This document shows positions 29,863 to 42,196 of a stretch of 64,000 bases of DNA, piece by piece. How positions within the stretch are numbered: the stretch's first letter is position 1; every line of letters begins with the position of its first letter. The stretch is from Lutjanus erythropterus. Taxonomy: Eukaryota > Chordata > Actinopteri > Lutjaniformes > Lutjanidae. The DNA is taken from assembly GCA_020091685.1 (NCBI GenBank), contig CM034610.1, forward strand, positions 15,275,671 to 15,339,670. Reading direction: 5' to 3'. The translations under genes and the position numbers were made by a program. The notes beneath the pieces are model-generated. The model saw nothing but the letters and a program-made list of their open reading frames with translations. It had not been told where the DNA came from and ran no database searches.

Positions 29863-32332
29863 TCTCGTACAAACCCACTTCAGATAATCTGAACTAGTTT
29901 TAAAACACTGACTGTTAAAATGTGAGGAAATTTGGGGTGACATTGGGTGTAAGAATAAAGACGAATAAGTACGTACAAACATGAATGTCACCTCTGCTGG
30001 AGATACAAGGTTTTCACAGGGGAATAACAAAGTTATTAGCACAGCTCACAGATGTTCACACTTCCTTAAGAATGTGATATTTCTCCTGGATATTACGAGA
30101 CCACAACCTTGTGTACAATCAGATTTAATGTACTGGTGTTTACACTGTAGAGTCATTTTGTGTAAAATGTCTCATATAGCCGACACATTACCCAGGAGTC
30201 TAACAGACGGGGGGCTGATCTGCCCGCTGTCCTCCTTAAAACCATATGTCTGTATTTCCTAGTTGTTCTTGGACACAATTATTTCAATATAAAACTGTTC
30301 AGTACTAAAACCAGTACAGAGCCGGAGGACTGGCACCAGTCATGGTCTGGTGGCTCGGTGGTTTATGGTAACATATTAAAACTCCTGACATTCTCCATGT
30401 TGAAATGCTGAATCATGATTAGCTTTCAGTTTGGAATCAGCTAAATGTCAAAATGTTTGTTGGCGTTTTTTAAATTGTGAGACTGAGCAGAAGAGTGAAC
30501 TTAATAAAAGCGGGGCCTGTGGCTGTTTTTATAAGTTTATGAAACATCTACAAAAGTTTGTTTAAAAAGTCTCAATTGTGACAGAAGCAAGAAACTCTGC
30601 TTGTTCTCATCCAGGAGTGAAGCCCCAGAGGAAGGAAGGAACAGCTAACTAACAGGAGTGTGCTGAAGGTTTTTATAAAATTAAACATCTGTAATTTACA
30701 TTTTGAAGAAAATGTATTTTTTGTACTTGTGAATATTTTTTACCTTTCACAGTTTGTGTGATTGTGACAGGACATGAATAGTAACGTTTTATGGGGAGTT
30801 TTTTAATGCATCCTTTTTCTATTTGGTCAGTAAGTCCCATAATGTAAATGTGTAGTGTACATATAAATAAAAACAATCACTTTGGTAGCTAATTTGATTG
30901 AATAAATTGTGACCAGTCGCTCTACTGTGGAGGGAGGGTGGAGTAAATGCAAAAGAAAATATTTTATGAAGAAATGGTCATTTTTATATGGAATTGTTTG
31001 CATATGTTATGTGTGTCATTAAAAGCATATATATACATAAAAAAAAAAACTCCAACGTATTCTGATCCTTTACAAAAAGTGAAACACTTGATTTTCTGCA
31101 TTCACTTCTCTTTCCTCTCATTTTCTAACACTGGGATCTCTCTCTTTTGTTCTTATATAAAGTGAATAAAATTCTGAGATCTTCACTGATACACCCAGTG
31201 GCCCTGGGGTGTTAAACACACCTGCACCTCAGAGGCCACCGTAGTTACAGGTTTAAACCACGATATGAAAAACAGGTCCAACACCTCCCCAAATTAATCA
31301 TTTTTTTGTGTTTTCTGTTATGATTAAAAATAAATTGTCTAATAATCTTGTCTGAACCCAAACACACTTCTAAAATATTAATTGAATGTATTAAGCTAAG
31401 TCTTTCTGAAATGCTTTTAAGTGTCAGGCACTTAATGGCCCACAGAAATGTGAAAACTCAAGACATGAGCCACAGCAGTTACTGTTCACGACAAACTGTT
31501 CCTGCCACCTAGTGATGATAACTGGAACTGCAACAAAGTGTTAATCAAGCTCACCATATTACTACTTTCTTTTCTTGTTTTCCCTCATATGAGAAGTAGT
31601 TCTGGCCTTGTGCCATTTCTACTGACAGCAGCTGTAGGCCAACACTTGAGAATCATGCATCATTTAACCAACTCTTCATTTAGCTTTCTGCTGATTTAAT
31701 AGAAACACAGTAATTGTGGGTACTTTAATGCTATATATAGAATATATATTCCATGAAAAACAGAATGAAAGAAAACATACTTATGAATATTATATTACAT
31801 TTCTGCCATATTCTGCCAATAAATTCCCATAAATCTTACACACTGGACCTTTAATTTAGTTGAACAGTGGACGTCAGGAAAAGAGGGAGTAAGATATTCA
31901 GCAGTCCAGGCTGAAGGTATGAATCCTTCTGCTCTGGAGTCATAAACCTGGTACACACTAAAAAGAGAATGAAAACACCAAAAGCTTGATATTTTATATT
32001 AAAATGAGCCTCACTAAAAGATATGTCTGTAAGCAAAAGTGGCATTTGTCATGTGTGAATACAGAGACTTTCTGGAACTGGCCTGATGGAGGTTGAACCC
32101 CTTAAACTCTGACATCTAACTGTACTGCAAGGCAGAGAAAACTTAATTTTAAAACAGACTTTGCAAATTCCATTAGTGTATTATCACCTGAAAACAGGGA
32201 TTGTTGTGTTACCTTAGAATGATCTACCTGTATCTACAGAGTTGCGCTGCCATGTTCCATCAGTAGCCCAAAATGGACAAACCAAACACTGGCTCTAGAT
32301 ACAGCCCATCACATTTTTTTTGCGAGTTTTGG

Positions 32333-32442
32333 AGCCACCACAGGTTCTCTTGGTTCCGCTTGGAAGGAAAGGGTGAAACGAGGTGTTTGCAATCTGCAAG
32401 CTCACGGCTGGATGCCACTAAATCCTACAGACTGGTCCTTTA
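32333..32442 (+). repeat. Short interspersed repeat upstream of the plus-strand GPCR
   Basis: The segment with 'gcaatctgcaagctcac' and end 'cagactggtcctttaa' matches the copy at about 38733-38838 ('gtaatctacaagctcac', 'cacactggtgctttaa') in the same orientation. Each copy is about 110 bases and non-coding. Confidence 0.55.
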
Positions 32443-32712
32443 ACCATTCCACCTTACAACACGTTCACTAGTAGGAGTTATAGTACTGGACTCAGCTAGA
32501 TTCTTTGCTTATACAAACATCCGTGCAGAGCAAGTCTGAAAAATGACCCTCAGTGTCACTTGCATATTCAAATCATTTTCATAAGATAAACAAATTGACC
32601 GCTTCATTACAAAGTATTAAAGCCTCTGAAACTGGAAATTAGAAACCACTTGCTTCATGTGCATCTTCTGTCCTCCTGTTCTGATCATTCTTGGTGTCTC
32701 TGCTGGTTAGAA

Positions 32713-33588
32713 ATGTTTTTCCAGGTGCATCCTCGCTCTCTGAATCTAACCTTGAACTCCACTGAGCCTTTAGAGGACATGTCTGGACACTGCGGGGACA
32801 TGATAGCAGGTATTTTAGTCTGGGCTTCTCTCAGCGCTCTCTTCTCTCTGGTTGGATGTCCTGCATGTGTTGCTGTCCTCTGGGAGCTGTTTCGGAGGCA
32901 CAAAGCAGGAACCCCCTTCACCCCCAATGACGTCTTCATGCTCAATCTCACCGTCATGGACGTGGTCTTCTTGATTTTTGTCCCCTTTGGGCTGTGCAAC
33001 TTCCTGCTGTGGGACAACACACCAGTCCAGATGTTAAGCAACTTTCTGTACGCCTTGAACCTCGCAGGACGACCTCTTCTCACAGCGTGCATCTGTCTGG
33101 ACTGTTATCTGGCTGTGGTCCATCCCATCACCTATCGCAACAGGAAGAGTCTCACTCCCCGGGTCCTCGCGGCTGCTGCTGTATGGACCATCACAGTAGC
33201 TCAGGGGACAGCGTCCACAGTGGTTGAGGAGTTGAATCACAGCGCCTGGGCCATGTTTGTGTACGTCATAGCTCTGCCCGTCATTGTCTTCTGTGACGTC
33301 TCCATCCTCTGGACCCTGAAGAAGTCCCAGCTTGCAGGAGGAGACCTCCACCCCAAGAAGAAGAAGGCTCTGCAGGTCATCACCAACAGCATGGTCATGA
33401 CCGTCACCTCATACGTCCCTCCAGTGCTGGTCTACATCCTTGGGGATCTGATTATTAGTGATGCAATGAAGTATGAGTGCTTTTTGGCGATACCCATCTT
33501 GATCGCCCCGACTGCAGGCAGTGCGATCATGCCTCTGCTTTACCTGGACAATCTGGGGAGTCTGAAGAGCCGCTGCTGTGTGGAGTAA
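32713..33588 (+). CDS. Orphan rhodopsin-like (class A) GPCR with DCY motif
   Basis: An intronless seven-helix receptor of about 291 residues. Helix 1 is around IAGILVWASLSALF, helix 2 LNLTVMDVVFLIFVPF (with the conserved aspartate), helix 3 ends CICLDCYLAVVHPITY, helix 6 holds SYVPP and helix 7 SAIMPLLY. The N-terminus has two glycosylation sites (NLT, NST). The DRY arginine is replaced by cysteine, NPxxY is MPLLY, and the usual cysteine at the top of helix 3 is missing. The layout resembles nucleotide/lipid-receptor-type (delta group) class A receptors, but I cannot name the ligand. The in-frame ATG at 32650 gives 21 more residues; an AG at 32723-32724 could instead mark a 5' intron, with ATG at 32779. 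It is a paralogue of the minus-strand gene 3.6 kb away. Confidence 0.85.
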   Translation: MFFQVHPRSLNLTLNSTEPLEDMSGHCGDMIAGILVWASLSALFSLVGCPACVAVLWELFRRHKAGTPFTPNDVFMLNLTVMDVVFLIFVPFGLCNFLLWDNTPVQMLSNFLYALNLAGRPLLTACICLDCYLAVVHPITYRNRKSLTPRVLAAAAVWTITVAQGTASTVVEELNHSAWAMFVYVIALPVIVFCDVSILWTLKKSQLAGGDLHPKKKKALQVITNSMVMTVTSYVPPVLVYILGDLIISDAMKYECFLAIPILIAPTAGSAIMPLLYLDNLGSLKSRCCVE

Positions 33589-34024
33589 CAAGTCATTTAT
33601 AAAATGCATGAAGATAAAATGGTTGTGATTAAATTTGTGTTCTGTTTGTAGCTACTTAATGGCAAAATGAGACTTGCATGAGAATTACAAATATAATCAA
33701 CCTATATATTAGTATATATTCAGTGAAAATACATCTGCAAATAAATCTTAAAAAGAAAGATGTGGAAAACAAAAACAATTTCACCTAACAACACAGTTTC
33801 TATTACATTCCACTGTTACAAGACAGCCATCTCAGTCAGTACTGGGGCACACGCCTAAGAATTTTAGGCATGGCAAGTTTATTTATATAGCACTATTCAG
33901 ACACAAGGTACTTCAAAATGCATTTAAAGTACAATAAAACAAAAAAGAGGAAACTAAATAGTTACCAGAGCAAAAAAAAAACTTCATCACCAGAACTAAG
34001 AGACATCATCACATAATCCTATTT

Positions 34025-34195
34025 TAGCTTCTGAACATTGGCTCCCGGTATGTTTTAGAAAAGATTTTCCACTGATGACTTTTAAGGCTATTCATGGCCT
34101 CGCTCCCTCATATATCACTGACCTGTTAGTACCCTGCACACCAGGATGCACCTTGAGATCAGCTCTGGAACAGTCAGTCTAAGTCTGGCCACCTT
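34025..34195 (+). mobile_element. LINE (L2/CR1-like) reverse-transcriptase C-terminal fragment
   Basis: A single plus-strand frame reads HWLPVCFRKDFPLMTFKAIH and then GLAPSYITDLLVP. This is the well-known 'HWLPV...F...F..K..HGLAPSYI.DLL' signature near the end of L2/Rex-type non-LTR retrotransposons. The copy is 5' truncated, as usual for LINEs, and encodes nothing complete. Confidence 0.75.
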
Positions 34196-34839
34196 GATCT
34201 GTATTTTTAGAAAGCTGCACTTTTTTTTTTTTCTAACTTATCTGCATGCTGTTCCTATCAGCCTCTCTGGTCTTGTTGTGATGCTGTATTTCTGAATGTC
34301 TGAGATCAAAAAGGTTTGATGTTGTCTTATACATTGTAAGAGCATCATGATATACCACATGAAAAGTGATAAATAAGCACAGACTTAGGAGATAAAATCA
34401 ACAACTTTCAACATACAGGTGAGATTAAAACAGTGAAATCATGAGATAAAATCTGACAATGAAGGAGAAAAAACAAAGAATACAACCCATTTTTTCCTGT
34501 ATGAATCCATAAAAAAAGCTCTTAGAGTCACTGGTAATATTTAGGAAAATACTATATTTTTCCATCACACACACTTTTTCCAGCTTACATACTCAGCACC
34601 ACAGTATGTAAATGATGTTTGTGCATATCTGCACACCTGCATGAGAACAACTGTCATGAAAGATGATCTGTTTGCCTTCTTCATTTACATTTGTAATAGA
34701 TATTTGTACATATGAGGCCCCATGTAAATCCGTCATGGACAGGAAGTCTTTGATTTAAAAAAGAAATCCAGTTGCTGAACCTGTAAATAACAGTAAGATT
34801 TTGTTGTCATGCACATTTTTTTGAAATTTGATTCAGTTT

Positions 34840-34970
34840 TGTCGTAGTGCCTCTGTAGCTCAGATGTTGGTGTGTTTTCCATGTGCTGCGGCTGTCAGTC
34901 CTCTGCTGTCGCTTTCTCCTGTTTCATGCCTGCTATCCTGTCAAATAAAGGTAAAACATTTAAAAATAGT
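34840..34970 (+). repeat. SINE-like tail
   Basis: 'gcctctgtagctcagatgt' begins and 'tatcctgtcaaataaaggt' closes a segment like the element at 20845-20980. It is a non-coding, tRNA-derived-looking fragment. Confidence 0.4.
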
Positions 34971-36407
34971 TTTGCCAGATTAATTTTTCAGTCTGAGGTT
35001 GTGAAAATGATATAAGGTTATACACAGACTCAGTGTTCTGTCTGTATTCAAAAGACACTAGAACCATTATGGGTCAAAGTTTTTTATCTTTTTCTGTTTT
35101 TAATACACTGTTCATGGCTTAGTCCAGGTAATTTAAATATTTTACATTTCTTTCTATTATCTAGTGTTTAGGGAAATTCATCCTCCATCCTCTGTGTTAG
35201 AACAGTGAGCAGCCTCTGTGCTGAGTGACCAGCTCCTGTTCTAAACCAGTGCCTCTGACAGGATAATTAAAGCAGAAATATGTCATATATTTACTGTACT
35301 AAATCATGAAATGACTATGGTATGTCATCAGAGATTAACATGCATATGTTGAAATACTGTCACTATGTTCAGTGTGTATTTTCAGAACAGTAGGCTTTTA
35401 TTTTTGGGATAACAGGCTTAGCTTTATACTGACAGACAACTGACACAAATAAACAGCTGATCAACTTACAGTGTAAGACTTGTCATCACGTGTCATCTTC
35501 AAAGTATAATGTCGCGCTCATCTTCCACTTGTGTAGATTTAAGTGTCCCTGCAGCCTACAGGCAATCTGCCTGAGCTTTGAGTCCGGGGAGGAGGGGGCG
35601 GGGGAAACAACTTGCTTCAACAGACCCCAGTTTGAGAGGATTTTGTCTTAAGAAATTTTTTAAAGCATTTTTTGGGTTCTAAGATAAAGTCTAGGATCAA
35701 TAAATTACAATCAATCAATCAAAAATGGCTAGCCCTATTTCTTCCTTTGTTGTTTCAACTACTGAGAGGTGATAAAAGGTTAAAGTACTCTATTACTCCT
35801 CATGCTAGAGTTCAACAGCTTTATTTTTACTTTGTCAAACAGTAAACAATTCATTTTTTTTTTATTATTTTTCCAGAACAATAACACTTATTTCGTTACA
35901 GGCCTGAGCATTATGGCATCACACACAAATTAATCTTAAGTAAAAAAAACATATTGTATGCACAAACACAATGTTCCTAACATGCTGCATATACAAATCA
36001 TTCATGAAGTGAATTGTAGAGGGGTCTCTGGAGCTTTCATGTCCATTGTTCCACTTCCTCCCCCTTGAATTACGTCACTAAGGTTGATCTGCTTGACGGC
36101 AGGAGATACAGGACCAGTTTAGAACAGTTAGTTCCAGCTGACACATTACATTTAGTACACAGGTCAGATCTACTGCTCAATTTTTTGTGTTCTGAGAATT
36201 CAATATTCAATTTCCTTAAATCTATTACAAAGACAAATCTAAATCTATACAGTTTGATCCTTTCCCATCTTTAAACCATGGTATCTATGTTTTACTCACT
36301 ATAGCTCAGTTCTCATAAAAATATGAAATAAAACCTATTCAATATTATTCATTTCTAATTACAATATCAACTTCCATTTATACATATATACTTATATACA
36401 CTGTCCT

Positions 36408-36575
36408 GCATGTTTTAGATGTTTCCCTGCTCCAACACACCTGATTTAAATGATCAGCTCATCATCAAGCCTCTGCAGAAGCCTGACAACAGCCTGATCA
36501 TTTGAATCAGGTGTGTTGGAGCAGGGAAAACATGCAGGGCAGTGGGCCCTGAGGACCAGGGTTGGGGAACACTGC
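36408..36575. repeat. Compact palindromic MITE
   Basis: Arms at 36422-36457 and 36494-36529 are inverted copies differing at about one of 36 positions ('tgctccaacacacctgatt' against 'aatcaggtgtgttggagca'). The element ends with 'ccctgaggaccagggttggg', a common fish MITE end. No coding content. Confidence 0.75.
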
Positions 36576-37207
36576 CATATAGTATAGTATTTAAGATAAC
36601 TACATTTTTCATTGTTTGGTTTCCATGGCCATTTTATTTTTTCATTTCATCTCTTTCTTTTTTTTATTAGGGAGAAAAACATTTGTACAAACATATAAGA
36701 AACATATGACATGTAATAAAGAGCAACAATATACAAGAACAACATAACATTTAAGATACAACAAGGAACTTTCATATTTTAGTAGCAGTAGTGTTTCCAC
36801 TGTGATAACCACAAAATATAATGTCAGAAACTAAAAGTTATTCATTCCCGTGTTCCTTTTTAACCAAGTACTACTCACTGTAACTTCAGTTGGGAAAATG
36901 TAAAGACAGACTTGTTCCATATGATTTTACTGAGAATCCGACCCAGTGGCAGCCATTAAGAATGATAATATGAAAATATTCTCACTGATGGTCTCATTTG
37001 TCTATGTCATATAAAGGCATCTGTAATAAATTAAGACTTTCATAACCAGATAAAGGTTGATTGTTGTAGTTTTTTAAAAAAGAAATCAATAAAAGATTAA
37101 AAACAAGTCATAATGGGACATTTCCATTTTTAATTTTAACTTTCTAACACATCCTAGCTGAAATTCAACATCTAAAAATGTTTTTTTAGCTTCTCCAGAG
37201 GGGCAAA

Positions 37208-38104
37208 CTAAGACTTCTTGCAGCATCCAAACCGGAAACAATCCAGTTTCCCAGTGAAATTTAGGTGGAGTATGGGCATTATAGTAGATCCCAAAGTGCA
37301 GCAAATGGTTAGTGGGATAACAATACAACATATAAAGGTACCGAGACTGTAATTCAGCAGCCTCCCAATTGCTATCATAAATACTGGAGGAAGGTAAGAG
37401 ATGATTGTCATCACCAGGCTGCTGACGAGAGTCTGAATGGCTCTTTGCTTTTGTGGGTGGATGTTTCTTCCAGGTTGAGACTTAAGTAGAGCACGGAGGA
37501 TGAAAGAATCACAGGTTCCGATTATCACAATAGCTATGATAAACGGCACAGCAGAAAACATGGTGAGGTATAACTTGTAAGAAAGAAAGTATGCGATCCC
37601 TGAAGCAACCGTCAAAACCCAAACAACGGCAGCAATCACAATCCTGGGAGTCAGACTCTTCCTCTTGTGGTAGGTGATGGGATGAACCACAGCCAGGTAA
37701 CAGTCGAAGCAGATGCAAGCCATCAGGAGGGGTCTCCCGGTCGTGCTCAAGACATAAACCGAGTTCCAAGTCGCTTCAAACGTCCAATTCCACCAGCAGA
37801 AATGATTTAACAATCCAAACGGGATGAAGGCCAAGAAGACAGCATCCATGACAGAGACGTTCAGACTGAAGAAATTATTTGGAGTAATGGGAGTTCCCCT
37901 CTTATATGTCTTAAACATCTCCCAGAGAACAGCAATAGAAGCAGGAAAACCAAAAGCAAAGCACAGCGCTGTACAAAAAGCCCAAGTATATGTGCCTGAT
38001 TTTTGGCCATTGCACAGCTGAAAATCATATTTATCCCAGACAAATCCAGAAGTGTCAGAGCCGTTGGACAGACGCTGAGAAAGAAGATTAATCCCGAGCA
38101 ACAT
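37208..38104 (-). CDS. Orphan rhodopsin-like (class A) GPCR with DCY motif, paralogue
   Basis: An intronless seven-helix receptor of about 298 residues from the ATG at 38102-38104. The frame stays open to 38197, but an acceptor-like 'ctctctcag' ends at 38137, so a 5'UTR intron is likely and the inner ATG preferred. Landmarks: NGS glycosylation site, helix 2 LNVSVMDAVFLAFIPF, helix 3 CICFDCYLAVVHPITY, helix 6 SYLPP, helix 7 TIMPILH. It shares RPLL-ACIC-DCYLAVVHPITY and RKSLTPR with the plus-strand receptor at 32713-33588, so the two arose by duplication, now in opposite orientation. DRY is DCY, the tyrosine of NPxxY is histidine, and the helix 3 cysteine is absent. The C-tail CFRFGCCKKS has cysteines that could be palmitoylated. 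Ligand unknown. Confidence 0.85.
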   Translation of the reverse strand: MLLGINLLSQRLSNGSDTSGFVWDKYDFQLCNGQKSGTYTWAFCTALCFAFGFPASIAVLWEMFKTYKRGTPITPNNFFSLNVSVMDAVFLAFIPFGLLNHFCWWNWTFEATWNSVYVLSTTGRPLLMACICFDCYLAVVHPITYHKRKSLTPRIVIAAVVWVLTVASGIAYFLSYKLYLTMFSAVPFIIAIVIIGTCDSFILRALLKSQPGRNIHPQKQRAIQTLVSSLVMTIISYLPPVFMIAIGRLLNYSLGTFICCIVIPLTICCTLGSTIMPILHLNFTGKLDCFRFGCCKKS

Positions 38105-38732
38105 TATTGAGCAGAGAAGTTTGGAGGGTAGTGGACCTGAGAGACGCAGATATATGTACTGTTTTAGAGCATGAATAATAAATTCACAAACACACATACT
38201 GCAAGTAAGAACGTTGCAAGCTACAAAAATGTATAGAACAGTTGAGCATTTGTTTGTGAGGAAACTTATAGTTCTGTCAGAATACTGGAAACTACACTAC
38301 ATTACACAGATAATGTGAGCAAATCTGAGTTTATTCGTTTTAAGTTTACCGCACATTGGTTGATGCATTGGATGATAAAAATAGAGACACATACTGTACC
38401 TTTTTATCAGGATTTGTAGGGATATTTTTACTCAGGTGCAACTGCTGTATTTTCTTGCCCGATGAAAGTGCAAAACATCTGTTGGAGCTGCTGCAATTGT
38501 TTGTGTGTAGACGTCAGTCAAATTCATGACTTGGTGTCGGCGGCTTTGCAAATTGTAGCCAGTATTTATGGAAAAGAGCAGAGCCGCAGAGCTCAAGAGA
38601 TTGACAAGGGCATATAGTGAGAGACATAGACATGCAACATGTTGTTCTAACATGTTTTTGATGTATAAGAATTAGGGGGATTTATTGGCAGAGTAAACAT
38701 TGGCTCTACTGCCTTTCATGTTTGTTGAGAGT

Positions 38733-38838
38733 TTTACAGGCCACCGTAGTTTCTCACTTTGAAGGGGAGGGTGAGACAAGTTTGTAATCTACAAGCTCAC
38801 CAGTAGATTATAAATTCTACACACTGGTGCTTTAAATA
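38733..38838 (+). repeat. Short interspersed repeat, second copy
   Basis: Same family and orientation as 32333-32442. It lies upstream of the minus-strand GPCR. Confidence 0.5.
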
Positions 38839-39159
38839 ACGCAGTGAGTCAAAGTTCACATCAGCTCCTGCAAGGGTTCGTATTGTGCATGCTATGACTA
38901 TATATAACAAAAGCCATGTTGCATTTAGCTAAGTGATGAATATCTGTTGCACTGATGACAAAAGAACCAGAACAGAGCCATTTTAGCAGCTCTGTGAAGA
39001 TGTGCTTTGGCACAACATGATTGTATGAAGGAGAACTGGATGCAGCGTTGGAGGTGGGCTCAAAAGTTGTCAAGTGGCACGTGAAGCTAAAAAAGCCTCT
39101 TCCTGATTTCTCCTTTAACATACAGTACAGCTGATCAGCTCATAATGTACAGGACAAAT

Positions 39160-39670
39160 TAAAATGTTGACCCGATGATGGCGCTAATGTCAGAGGATCA
39201 TCAATTTCTATATTGCAATTCATCCTGAGGGGAACATGAATGTCATGACAATCCATCCAGTAGTTTAGATATTTCACTTAAAACCACAAAGTCAACCTCA
39301 TGGTATAGTTTTAAAAAATCAGGTGATCACCATCAAGACTTTAGGATTTATCATCTGCAGACTATCAGTGTTTGTTCAAATGATTGTTCCAACCCATAAA
39401 ATAGATATTAAAATATCTTACTAAATACATGAAAATCTTAACCTACTGATGGCAACAGGAAAAGTTCGGGGATCACCAAAGTCACTAGGATTTATCCTCT
39501 GTGGGTCAGAGATATCATCATCGTTTCTTTACAATCCATCCAGTAGTTGTTAAGACATGTCACTAGAAGGCAAAACTCTCAACTTGATGATGAGGGATTT
39601 ATCCTCAGGGGACCATGAATGACTGTACAAGATCCATGGTAATTCATCCAATAGCGTGGCTAAAAAAATT
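39160..39670. repeat. Interspersed repeat built of related sub-units
   Basis: Phrases recur two or three times in imperfect form: 'caatccatccagtagtt', 'gatcaccaaagtcac', 'aggatttatcctc' and 'tcctcaggggaccatgaat' / 'tcctgaggggaacatgaat'. This multi-unit structure is common in fish interspersed repeats. No open frame. Confidence 0.6.
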
Positions 39671-42196
39671 CATGTATTATATATCATAATAGGTGCCACC
39701 AGAGAACAAAAAAGAAATTGTAAAATGATGCAAATATCAGAATTTGTAAACACTGTAAAAACCCTGCTTGATGACTGGACAAGCAAATGTTGTTTTAGCT
39801 GTTTTAGCAGGTGGAAAAAAAAAACAAAGCATGTGGCCACCTGAACACCGTGGACATTACAGGCAAATCAAGCGTCAGAGCTCAGTTTTGTTAGTACAAA
39901 TGAGCTGTCATTGATGATCAATAACCCCTAAGTATCCTAAGTATTAGGTTGAGCTGAACGAGAGCTCACTGGGTTAAATGAGGGATCAGTCACAAGTGGA
40001 GGTCTGAAAAGAACAAGAAGTGTTGTTATGATTCGACACAAACATGATGTGGAAATTTAAAAATAAATGTTGATCTTAAAGATGACAATATCATAAATAT
40101 GAATAAATCAAATCGATACACCGATCCAGATCAGTGTACGCTAATTAGTAGTTTTTGCAGAATGAGAGAACATGATCTCATTAGAAGCTTAAGCATTGTT
40201 GCAGTAACTGACAATGAGCACAAGAGGGAGCCATTCTTATTCTACACATGTGACCTGAACAAAGCAATGTGCCGGCTTCAAGGTGACTAATCAGAGCAGA
40301 ATATGCAATGCTGGATGAAAAGAACAGAGTGGCAGAGCTCACCGCCTTCACTTACCCATTCTCTTATGGTAGTCCTTAAGTTAATGTCATATACCAAGAT
40401 AACTTTGTCCAAAACACTACAGTCACATAAACAATACCATATAAACATGCATTCAGATCATTCAACAGTTTGCACTTTGCATTGATCCTGAAGCACAATA
40501 CCCTGATGTGCAGATGTAATGTATTTTGTTCCCCACTTGTTTTGTGATCCCCCTCATCTTGCTTTTGTGTTTTGATGTTCTGCTGAAAAAGAAAAACATG
40601 GTGCAAAATAGTTCTTGAACAGATTCAGGCTGGTAATGCTATTTTCTTCCTGTTTAAGTAAGATAAATCGAATCAAATCAAAACTCTTCCTCTCCTCTCT
40701 GCTTAGCGGAGGACCACCAGTCTCTAATCTGGGACATCCAGTAGATGCCGGAGGCTGTTGAGAGCCCTATACTGGCCTTCACAGCAATGGTAGAGATCAA
40801 TAATGTTGAGTGGTCCTGCATCCAGCCTGAGTCAATCTGTATCTGCTACAACTGCCTGGAAATCCTCTCAGTCTGAGCAGCAGTCATGAAGAAATGAGGC
40901 AATTCAGAGACATTCTTCAGTTGGATTTACAAACTGACTGACAAACTGACATGACATTTTTTTTTGGTAATTTGAGCACCAATTATTTTATTCATAACAA
41001 CATTTTTAATGTTATTTTATACAGAAATAAACAGTCCCTCACAGGTTAAACAGTCAGCCAGATTTTTTTTATATTTAGACAACAGTTTAAATTATTTCAT
41101 TGTGAGGTAACTCACCAACATATTGATAAGAATCTGTAGTACATATTTACAGTTAGAGATGATAGGTTGAAAAGGCGTATTCTTCCAGTTACTGTATAAC
41201 ACTGAGAAAACACTTCCTGAAGTTTTACATCATGCACAATCTCTATAATATAGAGAATCTTCTATGTTTATCAAAGACATTTGACATTGTATTATGTTTG
41301 CTGTGAGTGCTGCTGTGATGCTGGGATAAGGATGGGATGTGAAATACAAGATGAATATTGAACAGTAGTTATTTCTCTTCTTACCTGCTGCAGGCGTGTC
41401 AATACAGTCATGATGTGTGATTATTTGCTAAACATGAATTCAAAGAACACCTTGTTTATAGGTTACTTTTCATAAATCAGGGCTAAATCAGGTCCAATGG
41501 CAGGGCAGTTATGTTGGCCAATAATTAAGTGGAATGTGTTGTGTGTAAGAAATGCTAGAGATATGTTTGCGGTAATTTAGGAAAGATGTCACTATTACAG
41601 TTCATGCACCAGAGACCTCTGACAAAATTCTTATAGTTATTATTATTTTATCAGTGAACTGTCATTCACATCTAAATCCTGGCAAAAGAGCAATTAAGCA
41701 TATTTCCCAAAATGGGGAACTTCCTTTACTCGCAAATAACAATATCATTAATGGTCTCATAAATCCAGTGTCCGTCAGGCTCTGGTTTGTGGGTAGGAGC
41801 TCTATAGCAGCCGGGAAGGGAAAAAAAATTACTCAGGATTAACCGTGACATGATAGGGATGGCACACAAATGTACCAAATTGGGATGGAACAAAAAAATT
41901 TACAAAAGGACTATGAGATGTAAAGAAAACGTGCACTCTTCATCACGCACATACTGTAAGTCAGCAATTGTCTTAAAAAGTATGATAGCTGTGTTGCAAT
42001 CACCACTGATGGAGTGCAATCCTATGGCAATGCTATTAGATGGAAATCCTTGTTGCCCACCCTCATTTTGAAACTCACTGTCCAAATGTAGAATGACACC
42101 TGAATTTTAGACTAGTTATACAGTTCCTTCAAAAAGTCTGTAAGTAGCAGCATATTACTACTTTCAAAGTCACACTGGTTGTGAGGAAAACTGTCT

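Larger units (their letters stand above)
28916..32712. other. Intergenic region between erbb2 and the plus-strand GPCR
   Basis: No coding region was recognised. It contains a large palindromic MITE (29053-29862), AT-rich unique-looking DNA with AATAAA hexamers (for example near 30866), and a repeat piece ending near 32442 just upstream of the GPCR gene. Its 'ctggtcctttaa' end recurs upstream of the second GPCR. Confidence 0.5.
33589..37207. other. Region between the two convergent GPCR genes
   Basis: No gene was recognised. It contains a 'tttatttatatagcac' repeat start (about 33877), a LINE fragment (34025-34190), a SINE-like tail (about 34840-34965) and a palindromic MITE (36408-36575). Both GPCR 3' ends point into this region, so it must hold both 3'UTRs. 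Confidence 0.5.
38198..42196. other. Region between the minus-strand GPCR and the kcnh6 3' end
   Basis: No gene recognised. It holds a copy of the short repeat also found before the first GPCR (38733-38838), several tandemly related repeat units at 39160-39670, and AT-rich DNA. The kcnh6 3'UTR must occupy the upper-coordinate part; a minus-strand AATAAA (plus 'tttatt' at about 40988) is a candidate end. Confidence 0.45.
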
